Positions 1 through 6,269 of a DNA stretch of 10,117 bases are shown one piece after another (positions within the stretch are counted from its first letter, which is position 1; every line of letters starts with the position of its first letter). Source of the stretch: Alphaproteobacteria bacterium (GTDB lineage Bacteria > Pseudomonadota > Alphaproteobacteria > JALRGP01); contig JALRGP010000029.1 in NCBI GenBank assembly GCA_023259685.1, positions 1-10,117 on the forward strand, read 5' to 3'. The notes beneath the pieces were generated by a model. The model ran no database searches and was not told where the DNA came from. It saw only the letters and a list, made by a program, of their open reading frames with translations. The translations under genes were made by a program, and so were the position numbers.

Positions 1-2
1 AA

Positions 3-185
3 ACAGACATACGAACAACCTTGAAGAGAAGAATTGTACATGTATCCAAAACTAAACCTGGATCAGTTCATGATTTTAAGCTTCACAAGTCAGAAAAACC
101 TTTGTCACAACATACAAATTTCTTATAAAAAATCAAAAAACAAACCACTTACTCAAGATCAAAAAGACTATAACCATCTATATTT
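3..185 (+). pseudogene. Decayed IS5-like DDE transposase, C-terminal part
   Basis: The first frame (3-125, stop at 126-128) contains KTKPGSVHDFKL (48-83), the segment of IS5-type (DDE_Tnp_4) transposases that precedes the second catalytic Asp. A different frame from 121 continues the same protein with KKSKNKPLTQDQKDY (127-171), which in this family lies some 20 residues further on. The block normally between them, of the form TDTGYQGI and carrying the second catalytic Asp, is absent. The gene therefore has a deletion plus a frame change, and the C-terminal part with the catalytic Glu is also missing. The 5' part lies outside the window and may be intact or not. No terminal inverted repeat of the element can be identified with confidence. 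The family assignment rests on my memory of these motifs, not on a search. The right-hand limit is approximate, since homology fades near position 185. Confidence 0.72.
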
Positions 186-218
186 AAAAAAAACATCCCA
201 TTTTAAAATATAGATGGT
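173..218. repeat. 13-bp inverted repeat across the 3' end of the barrel gene
   Basis: ACCATCTATATTT (173-185) is exactly complementary to AAATATAGATGGT (206-218). After one mismatch, four more pairs form between 187-190 and 201-204, leaving a loop of about 10 bases. The hairpin includes the last coding residues and the stop codon of the minus-strand gene. It may stop that gene's transcript, because the minus-strand RNA continues with a short U-rich stretch (TATAGTCTTTTT). It may instead be a trace of the neighbouring IS element. The structure is seen directly; the role is a guess. Confidence 0.55.
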
Positions 219-855
219 GCATGCTTGGATTATAAGTCAATTCATAAAGGGTTGCTGATTGCTCTTGATTCTTTTGAGCAGAAGCGTAGAAAAAATTGTA
301 TTCAACGCCAACAAAACTTTTTTGACCGAATCGATATATTAATCCTGCCCCTATAATAGGTGTTTTAAAGGATAAATTTAAACTTTGATTCGGCACGTTT
401 GTAGAAAATTGACTCTTGAGATAATCCAATGAAATTTTATAAGTCCCATACCCAGCCTTCAGATAAAGGACACTTGATTGATTCAAAAGCATGCCAAGTA
501 CAATGCATCCACCAAAATGCATCGATGGTTTTGTACTGTATTCGTACAACAGAGTATTCTTTTTATCACGCATTTTGTTTTTGTTTTGACCAAAAATTTT
601 TCCAATGTGTAAATCAATACCGATGATTTTACGTCCACTAGTAACGTAGTTGTATCCCACAAAACCCGATAACGCCATGGCAAAACTTTTTTCAGACGCA
701 GATCCAGGTTCATCATCTCCAGTCTGTTTTATAAATTTATGAACATTTGATATCATGCATCCCCCAACATTTAACCCTGCATTAAATCCTTTAAAATTTT
801 GAGAAAATGATGAATAAATGGAACAAGATAATAATGTGATTTTAATTAAATTCAT
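184..855 (-). CDS. Small outer-membrane beta-barrel protein (OmpA/opacity-like)
   Basis: This 223-residue protein is probably an 8-stranded outer-membrane barrel. Residues 1-18 look like a signal peptide, with Lys5, a hydrophobic core and likely cleavage near SSFS|QN. The mature start, FKGFNAGLNVG, matches the GFYAGLNLG-type opening of opacity/OMP_b-brl porins. The rest alternates polar and hydrophobic residues in strand-sized segments with Gly and aromatic residues. The chain ends YFKMGCFF, and the terminal Phe is the classic BAM-complex recognition signal. No Shine-Dalgarno precedes the ATG. A weak promoter (TTGTCA at 910-905, TAATTT at 886-881, minus strand) is possible. It is transcribed in the same direction as trxB, but the hairpin between them suggests a separate unit. 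The family's role is variable (adhesion, porin or structural), and nothing here decides it. A decayed transposase lies directly behind its 3' end. Confidence 0.72.
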   Translation of the reverse strand: MNLIKITLLSCSIYSSFSQNFKGFNAGLNVGGCMISNVHKFIKQTGDDEPGSASEKSFAMALSGFVGYNYVTSGRKIIGIDLHIGKIFGQNKNKMRDKKNTLLYEYSTKPSMHFGGCIVLGMLLNQSSVLYLKAGYGTYKISLDYLKSQFSTNVPNQSLNLSFKTPIIGAGLIYRFGQKSFVGVEYNFFYASAQKNQEQSATLYELTYNPSMHHLYFKMGCFF

Positions 856-951
856 GTTAAAAAGAATGTAATTTTTCTTAAAATTACCACAATTATTTAA
901 AAAATGACAAATAGTATGGAAATTTTTTGCCTCTCAAAATATATCTTATCT

Positions 952-983
952 ATAGGTGCAACAATAAAAATTGCTGCACCTAT
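952..983 (-). terminator. Hairpin just past trxB, possible terminator
   Basis: A 14-bp stem (952-965 with 970-983) encloses a 4-base loop and begins 4 bases past the trxB stop codon. One position is A-C if read on the plus strand but a G-U wobble in the minus-strand RNA, so the fold is complete only in the trxB transcript. The tail after the stem (AGATAAGATATATTTTG on the minus strand) lacks a clean U run. It is therefore a weak intrinsic terminator or a 3'-end stabilising hairpin. Confidence 0.5.
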
Positions 984-987
984 TCAA

Positions 988-1923
988 TTATAAACTAGAG
1001 CAATAGCGTTCTGCCTCAAGGGCAGCCATGCATCCTTGCCCTGCTGCCGTGATAGCTTGGCGGAAAATTTTATCTTGCACGTCTCCGGCGGCAAAAATTC
1101 CCGGAACAGATGTGTGTGTGGATCCTGGGATTGTTTTAATGTACCCTTCATCATCTAAGTCCAAAATTCCTTTAAACAAGGAACTTTGTGGCGTATGCCC
1201 AATGGCAACAAAGGCTCCAGAGACATCTAAAAATGTCCTTTCTTGTGTTTTAATATTTAAAATGTTTAAACCTTTCAATTTTTTCATTTGATCATGGCTG
1301 ACCATTTCTTCCACAACACTATCCCATATGACAGAGATATTTGGATTTTTCGATAATCTGTCTTGTAAAATTTTCTCTGCACGCAAAGTATTTTTTCGGT
1401 GGATTAATGTGACGTGGGGTGTGTGGTTGGTTAAATACAGTGCCTCTTCAACGGCACTATTACCACCACCAATCACGGCAACTTTTTGTCCTTTGAAAAA
1501 AAAACCATCGCATGTTGCGCATGCAGAAACACCGAACCCTCTTAAATGTTCTTCTCCCTTAACATTCAACCATTTTGCTTGCGCACCAGTCGATATAATG
1601 ATACTTTTTGCGTGGTAGGTTTTACCTTCATGAGATGTCACTGAAAAAGGGGAGGCTGAAAAGTCTACGTTGGTGATTTGTTCATACAATAACTCCGTAC
1701 CAACATGGGAGGCTTGTTCTTGCATCATGATCATTAAATCGGGACCTTGCACCCCTTTAGGGAAGCCCGGAAAATTCTCAACATCCGTTGTAATCATCAA
1801 TTGTCCACCTGGTTGAAGCCCCATAAATTGCAAAGGTTTTAAATTTGCGCGTGCTGCATAAATTGCAGCCGTTAGACCTGCTGGTCCACCACCAATAATA
1901 ATAATGTTTCTAATATCTGCCAT
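988..1923 (-). CDS. trxB: Thioredoxin reductase
   Basis: TrxB is a cytoplasmic FAD enzyme that passes electrons from NADPH to thioredoxin. At 311 residues it has the normal bacterial length. Visible motifs in order are the FAD-binding GGGPAG (11-16), the redox-active CATC (135-138), the NADPH-binding GGGNSA (152-157), the HRKNTLRA segment (175-182) that contacts the NADPH 2'-phosphate in this family, and the C-terminal FAD signature GIFAAGDVQD (275-284). All key residues are present, so the enzyme should be active. The ATG at 1923 starts right at the conserved N-terminus and has no convincing Shine-Dalgarno. A TATAAA box lies only 9 bases upstream (1937-1932), which would place a transcript start almost at the ATG. 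It lies downstream of dnaE on the same strand, 246 bases away, with an inverted repeat between. Separate transcription is more likely than an operon. Confidence 0.97.
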   Translation of the reverse strand: MADIRNIIIIGGGPAGLTAAIYAARANLKPLQFMGLQPGGQLMITTDVENFPGFPKGVQGPDLMIMMQEQASHVGTELLYEQITNVDFSASPFSVTSHEGKTYHAKSIIISTGAQAKWLNVKGEEHLRGFGVSACATCDGFFFKGQKVAVIGGGNSAVEEALYLTNHTPHVTLIHRKNTLRAEKILQDRLSKNPNISVIWDSVVEEMVSHDQMKKLKGLNILNIKTQERTFLDVSGAFVAIGHTPQSSLFKGILDLDDEGYIKTIPGSTHTSVPGIFAAGDVQDKIFRQAITAAGQGCMAALEAERYCSSL

Positions 1924-1931
1924 AGAGATCT

Positions 1932-1937
1932 TTTATA
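1932..1937 (-). promoter_or_regulatory. Possible -10 box of trxB
   Basis: TATAAA on the minus strand ends 8 bases before the trxB ATG. No good -35 box is found 16-18 bases upstream, where the sequence is only AT-rich. If used, it would give a leaderless or nearly leaderless mRNA. Because the region is AT-rich, a chance match is quite possible. Confidence 0.22.
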
Positions 1938-2002
1938 CCCAAGAGTATTTTTAAATATTTTGTATGAATATAATCAGAAGAGCAATTCGTTGTCTTTTTT
2001 CA

Positions 2003-2100
2003 CAGCAGTCAGAAATTTTCATTTTCAAACAGAAAGCAGGGTATTTAAAGCCTTTACCTCTTTATTTTATTAGAAATTTTAACCAAAATGAAGACTGCTG
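2003..2100. repeat. Long interrupted inverted repeat between dnaE and trxB
   Basis: CAGCAGTC (2003-2010) pairs with GACTGCTG (2093-2100), and just inside it TTCATTTT (2018-2025) pairs with AAAATGAA (2085-2092). This makes a 16-bp stem with a 7-base bulge on one side. In addition AGAAATTTT occurs as a direct repeat at 2011-2019 and 2072-2080. No U run follows on the minus strand, so it is not a standard terminator of dnaE. It could be a structured 3' end, a leader of trxB or a decayed small repeat element. The remainder of the 1924-2169 spacer shows no gene I can support. Confidence 0.5.
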
Positions 2101-2169
2101 ATGTGGAATTTTTAACAATTTTCAGTATAGTTAATTTTTGATTTAATCTGCCAAAAATATCTGAGTTCT

Positions 2170-5100
2170 TTATCCAACGAAAAACCATACCGTATCATTG
2201 ATTTTAATACGAACGCGTTTTTTTTGGCTGTGTAAATCTTTTGTATAATCAAGAATTTTTCGAACGTCACCGTGGGAGGCATCAATATCGTATATACCTT
2301 GATCATTTTTAACAATGGGTGTATTTTGAGGTGCCTGCACAAGAGGCGTCTGTTTGATAAAATCTTCGTATGGATACATTTGATTCACAATAAATCGACG
2401 GCGTTCGCTGTCTTCGGTTCTAAGCGTCACATTCACCACAAAAATACGCCCCTCTGCCAACGTGTTGTTGTAGGATTCAAATGCACCACCAAACAATGCC
2501 ACATTAAACAACCCACTGGGATCCGACATTTGTAAAAATGCATACTTTTTACCAGTTTTCGTCAGCCCCTCTTTTTTAAACAGCATCATGCCCATCATTG
2601 TGAATTGCCCTGATGTCTCTTCTTCTGGAACCGATGATATGAATGATATTTTTAATGATTCCACCAAATGAGGATGTTGATCCAAAACGGCTTGAACCGG
2701 GTGGCTGGTTAAATAAAATCCAAATGTTTCTAGTTCTTTGTCCAATTGCTCATGAAAGGTCCAAGGCTTCACTGGTTTCATTTGAAAATCATCAATTTTA
2801 TCACTTGAAAACAATGTTTTTTGCTTAGATGATTTTAATTTTTCACACATTTCATTGTAGGCATACAGATCATCAATATGGACAAATAATTGATGACGAT
2901 TGGTTTCAAAAATGTCCAACGCACCCGCTAAAATCAAATGCTCCATTTGCCGTTTGTTTAAGGAACTGCGATCAAAACGTTGCACAAAATCCGTTAACGT
3001 ATGAAAAGGTTGGCAGGATACAATGGTTTCAACTGCTTGACGTCCCACGTTTTTAATGGCGGCTAAACTGTAGCGAACACCGTGTCCTTCTATTAAAAAA
3101 TCAACACCCGAATGGTTAATACACGGTGGGTACATGGGCACATTTAAATCCTTCATATCTTGATGGTAAATGGCCAATTTATCGGTATTATGCATATCGT
3201 ACGTTAAGGTGGCTGCAAAAAATTCCTTCATATAATTGGCTTTCAAATAGGCTGTTTGATAGGATAACAATGCATAGGGAGATGCATGAGATTTATTAAA
3301 TCCGTATCCTGCAAATTTTGCCATTTGTTCAAAAATTTGTTCTGACACCTGTTGATTAATTCCATTATCTACGGCACCTTTCACAAAGATATCCCTTTGA
3401 TCATCCATTTCTGATTTAATTTTTTTGCCCATGGCGCGTCTCAGTAAATCCGCGGCCCCAAGGGTATAGCCCCCCAAACTTTGGGCAATATGCATGACTT
3501 GTTCTTGATAGACCATGACGCCGTAGGTTGCCTTTAAAATGGGTTCTAATTTCGGATGAAGATAACTAATCGTTTCATTACCATGTTTTCTGGCCAAATA
3601 TTTGGGAATGTCATCCATGGGTCCCGGACGATATAGGGCTACCAATGCAATTAAATCTTCAAATCGATCCGGTTGCATTTTACGCAGAACATCGCGCATC
3701 CCCGCACTTTCAATTTGAAACACACCAGTAGTTTGAACATTACATAATAATTCAAAGGTCTTTGGATCTTCTAGTGAAACAGAGGTAATAGAAAAATTTG
3801 GTTGAGATAACCGAATGTATGATGATATTTTTTCAATGATACTGAGTGTTTTAAGTCCCAAAAAGTCAAATTTCACAAGACCCGCGAGTTCGGCGTATTT
3901 CATGCTGAATTGGGTGGCTGGAATATGAGATTTGTCGTCCAAATAAAGTGGTACCAATTCCAATAAAGGACGATCAGCAATGACCACACCGGCCGCATGG
4001 GTCGAGGCATGACGATACAACCCTTCCAATTTTTGTCCTAAATCCACAAGACGCTTGACGATATCGTCATTATTATAAACCGACGCAAAATCTGGTTCAC
4101 TTTCCAAGGCTTTGTTCAGTGTTAAAGGGTTAGCCGGATTATTGGGAATCATTTTAGATAGACGGTCCACTTGGTTATACGGAATTTGCATCACACGCCC
4201 AACGTCTCGAAGCACCGCTCGTGCTTGTAATTTTCCAAAGGTAATAATGTGGGCAACCCGGTCTATGCCAAATCTTTCTTGAACATAAGCAATGACTTCA
4301 TCACGGCGATCTTGGCAAAAGTCCACGTCAAAATCTGGCATAGACACGCGTTCAGGATTTAAAAAACGTTCAAAAATCAACCCAAAACAAATGGGATCCA
4401 TATCGGTGATGGTCAACGCATAGGCAACTAAAGACCCCGCTCCCGATCCACGTCCAGGTCCCACCGGAATTCCTTTGGATTTTGCATATTTAATAAAGTC
4501 AGAGACGATTAAAAAATAACCATTAAAGCCCATTTGATGGATAATTGATAATTCATACGCAAGCCTGGCGTGGTATGTGTCATGTAATGATGGATCAATA
4601 TTGTCTAAACGTTTCAATAAACCTACACGGGCTTGGTCTTCAAGTTCTTCTTTTTCAGAGCGCCCTTCTTGAGTTGGAAAGGACGGCAAAAGTGGAGCCC
4701 TGGTATAAGGCGCAAAGGCACAGCGTTTAGAAATGACATAGGTTTGTTCAATAGCCTCAGGAATATCGTCAAATAATAACGCCATTTCTTGTGAAGATTT
4801 AAAGTAATGCTCTTTTGTTTCATGGCGCCGGTCATCTTGGGAAATATAGGTTCCATCTGCGATACACAATAATGCATCATGGGCATCGTAATCATCAGAT
4901 GTTTTAAAAAAACATGCATTGGTGGCCACAACTGCAATGTGTTCGTCAAAAGCCATGGTCATGAGTAGTTCTTCTATGCGGGATTCCTCAGGTAACCCAT
5001 GTCTTTGTAATTCAATATAAAGACGGTCCTTAAAAACAGAATGAAAACGTTTTAGGATTGCATAAGCTTGGTCAATATGATGATTCATTAGATGTTTATG

Positions 5101-5478
5101 AATCATCCCCTTGGAGCCACCTGTTAATAAAATCAATCCTTCATTTTTGTTTAAAATATCCTCAACCGTCAAAAACCGTTTGTGTAAATGAACAGTAGAT
5201 ACTAAATTCATCAAGTGAATGTAGCCAGTTTCATTTTGGCACAAGGCAACAACTTGAGATGCATCAACAAGGGTAAGCGTTGCACCAATAATTGGTTGAA
5301 TTTTTGATTTTGCGCAGGTTAATGAAAATTCCAATGCCCCAAACAAGTTATTTGTATCCGTTATGGCAACGGCATTCATAGCGTGTTGTTGGCATAACTT
5401 TGGAAAATCCGAGATATGAATGGCCCCTTCACTCAAAGAATATGCACTGTAATTACGTAAATGAATCAATTTTATCAA
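2170..5478 (-). CDS. dnaE: DNA polymerase III alpha subunit
   Basis: DnaE is the replicative DNA polymerase subunit of the Pol III holoenzyme. This copy has 1102 residues, slightly shorter than the about 1160 of E. coli. In order it shows an N-terminal PHP domain (from HLRNYSAYS at 6-14) and GPGRGSGAGSLVAYAL (340-355). The palm motif PDFDVDF (381-387) carries Asp384 and Asp386, and KFDFLGLKTL (536-545) carries the third catalytic Asp538. Then come a helix-hairpin-helix region (about 835-860), a clamp-binding motif QKTLF (886-890) and an OB fold (about 957-1040). The polymerase site is complete. The PHP metal site is degraded, with Asn-Tyr where E. coli has Val-His, so proofreading must come from a separate epsilon subunit. 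The start is TTG at 5478: the frame is closed upstream by TAG at 5502-5500, no ATG lies between, and a weak AGAG (5490-5487) sits 8 bases ahead. It is divergent from the secreted-protein gene at 5588. Confidence 0.97.
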   Translation of the reverse strand: MIKLIHLRNYSAYSLSEGAIHISDFPKLCQQHAMNAVAITDTNNLFGALEFSLTCAKSKIQPIIGATLTLVDASQVVALCQNETGYIHLMNLVSTVHLHKRFLTVEDILNKNEGLILLTGGSKGMIHKHLMNHHIDQAYAILKRFHSVFKDRLYIELQRHGLPEESRIEELLMTMAFDEHIAVVATNACFFKTSDDYDAHDALLCIADGTYISQDDRRHETKEHYFKSSQEMALLFDDIPEAIEQTYVISKRCAFAPYTRAPLLPSFPTQEGRSEKEELEDQARVGLLKRLDNIDPSLHDTYHARLAYELSIIHQMGFNGYFLIVSDFIKYAKSKGIPVGPGRGSGAGSLVAYALTITDMDPICFGLIFERFLNPERVSMPDFDVDFCQDRRDEVIAYVQERFGIDRVAHIITFGKLQARAVLRDVGRVMQIPYNQVDRLSKMIPNNPANPLTLNKALESEPDFASVYNNDDIVKRLVDLGQKLEGLYRHASTHAAGVVIADRPLLELVPLYLDDKSHIPATQFSMKYAELAGLVKFDFLGLKTLSIIEKISSYIRLSQPNFSITSVSLEDPKTFELLCNVQTTGVFQIESAGMRDVLRKMQPDRFEDLIALVALYRPGPMDDIPKYLARKHGNETISYLHPKLEPILKATYGVMVYQEQVMHIAQSLGGYTLGAADLLRRAMGKKIKSEMDDQRDIFVKGAVDNGINQQVSEQIFEQMAKFAGYGFNKSHASPYALLSYQTAYLKANYMKEFFAATLTYDMHNTDKLAIYHQDMKDLNVPMYPPCINHSGVDFLIEGHGVRYSLAAIKNVGRQAVETIVSCQPFHTLTDFVQRFDRSSLNKRQMEHLILAGALDIFETNRHQLFVHIDDLYAYNEMCEKLKSSKQKTLFSSDKIDDFQMKPVKPWTFHEQLDKELETFGFYLTSHPVQAVLDQHPHLVESLKISFISSVPEEETSGQFTMMGMMLFKKEGLTKTGKKYAFLQMSDPSGLFNVALFGGAFESYNNTLAEGRIFVVNVTLRTEDSERRRFIVNQMYPYEDFIKQTPLVQAPQNTPIVKNDQGIYDIDASHGDVRKILDYTKDLHSQKKRVRIKINDTVWFFVG

Positions 5479-5587
5479 AAATACAACTCTGTTGATTGTC
5501 TATCGTAACATTTTTGAAAAAATTTTTTTTTTAGAAAAAATAATATTTTATTAACTATTTATTAACTATTGTTCTGTTCAACTAAGC
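5479..5587. promoter_or_regulatory. AT-rich divergent promoter region with tandem 11-mer
   Basis: This spacer must carry the promoters of dnaE (left) and the secreted-protein gene (right). It has long A and T runs (5515-5540), typical of bent or easily melted DNA. It also has two exact tandem copies of TTTATTAACTA (5547-5557 and 5558-5568). The 11-base period places both copies on one face of the helix, as expected for a dimeric regulator or cooperative binding. A -10-like TATTAT for dnaE lies at 5545-5540 (minus strand) without a clear -35. No promoter can be called firmly. Confidence 0.4.
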
Positions 5588-6214
5588 ATGTCAGAAACAA
5601 ATATGAGTGAAAACATGAACCACTTAAAATCCAGATACCATTTATGGTTATCAGCAAGTTTTTTAAGCTGTGTGGCTGGGCGGGTTGAATCTGCCCAAAT
5701 AATCGAACAAGTTCCCCCACCAGCCTTTGTACAACAAGAATTACCGGCAGCAACCATTGATGCTAATGGAGTGACTCGACCCCATCCATCTGTTTTAGCA
5801 GGTGCTCCTTTAACCCACAGTGATGATGCCCCGCCTGTAGCTCATGACCATGTTCATCCACATGTGTTTAATCACGTTGTTGATACGGCCCATAACCACA
5901 TTGAAGGATTAGAAGAGAGCAAAGAGCAATTGGAACAAGAAAATGAAGAGTTTAAAGAAAAATTAGGTAAAATAGAAAAACTACTCAATAAACAAATTAA
6001 AAAAATTCATGAAAACGTGGAAGAAATTAAAGAGCATATCGAGCGTCTTGGTCATGAACAAGATCATAATGGTAAAGATCAGGATGATGAGGATGATGAT
6101 GACGATGAGGATCATAAAAAATCCCGCCAACCATCTTTCCTTGGAGGTCTAGGTGAAAAATTATTAAATGCGGGTGAAAAAGCCGTTGAAAATAAATTAG
6201 AATCAGTTGACTAA
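5588..6214 (+). CDS. Secreted His-rich, coiled-coil, acidic protein of unknown function
   Basis: I do not recognise this 208-residue protein. A start at Met10 (5615) is more convincing than Met1: it gives a typical signal peptide (MNHLKSRYH basic, then LWLSASFLSCVAG hydrophobic, possible cleavage after VESA at residue 36), and a weak GAG lies at 5605-5607. After it comes a Pro/Ala-rich stretch (40-76), then a His cluster with eight His in residues 77-104 (DHVHPH-type spacing), which could bind metal. Residues 105-156 form a charged heptad pattern of a coiled coil (EQLEQENEEFKEKL and onward). Next is an almost purely acidic run (164-175, DQDDEDDDDDED). The tail (183-208) looks like a short amphipathic helix. 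It is likely periplasmic or surface-exposed and oligomeric. A metal buffer, a Ca-binding protein or a surface linker are all possible. It lies directly before fliD but is cut off from it by a terminator. Confidence 0.72.
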   Translation: MSETNMSENMNHLKSRYHLWLSASFLSCVAGRVESAQIIEQVPPPAFVQQELPAATIDANGVTRPHPSVLAGAPLTHSDDAPPVAHDHVHPHVFNHVVDTAHNHIEGLEESKEQLEQENEEFKEKLGKIEKLLNKQIKKIHENVEEIKEHIERLGHEQDHNGKDQDDEDDDDDEDHKKSRQPSFLGGLGEKLLNAGEKAVENKLESVD

Positions 6215-6215
6215 A

Positions 6216-6251
6216 AATAAAGGGCTTTTAAAAAGCCCTTTATTATTTTTT
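6216..6251 (+). terminator. Strong intrinsic terminator
   Basis: A 14-bp stem with a GGGC/GCCC core (6216-6229 with 6231-6244) is followed by a run of six T (6246-6251). It begins one base past the stop codon of the secreted-protein gene. The loop is minimal as drawn, so in practice the inner A-T pairs open. This is the clearest terminator in the window. It stands only 18 bases before the fliD ATG. Confidence 0.88.
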
Positions 6252-6269
6252 AAATACTAACACCACATC

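Noticed and set aside
429..716. Open frames on both strands inside the barrel gene
   Set aside because: They lie within a convincing signal-peptide barrel gene in another frame and show no motif of their own.
1028..1618. Plus-strand open frames opposite trxB
   Set aside because: They are antisense shadows of a gene with all its catalytic motifs; the proteins are low in recognisable features.
2160..2180. TTATCCAAC resembling a DnaA box at the dnaE end
   Set aside because: It is a single imperfect match inside coding sequence with no cluster; not evidence for an origin.
2112..3056. Open frames overlapping the 3' half of dnaE on both strands
   Set aside because: They are shadows of dnaE, with no ribosome binding site or domain.
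4545..4949. Open frames of 61 and 108 codons inside dnaE
   Set aside because: They are frame shadows of the PHP/palm region, with Met- and Pro-rich nonsense composition.
5547..5568. Tandem 11-mer as a plasmid iteron or CRISPR-like repeat
   Set aside because: There are only two copies, with no spacers, rep gene or cas genes.
5610..5680. Lipobox-like FLSC in the secreted protein
   Set aside because: Position -3 is Phe and the following residues suit a normal signal-peptidase I site; it is not a convincing lipoprotein.
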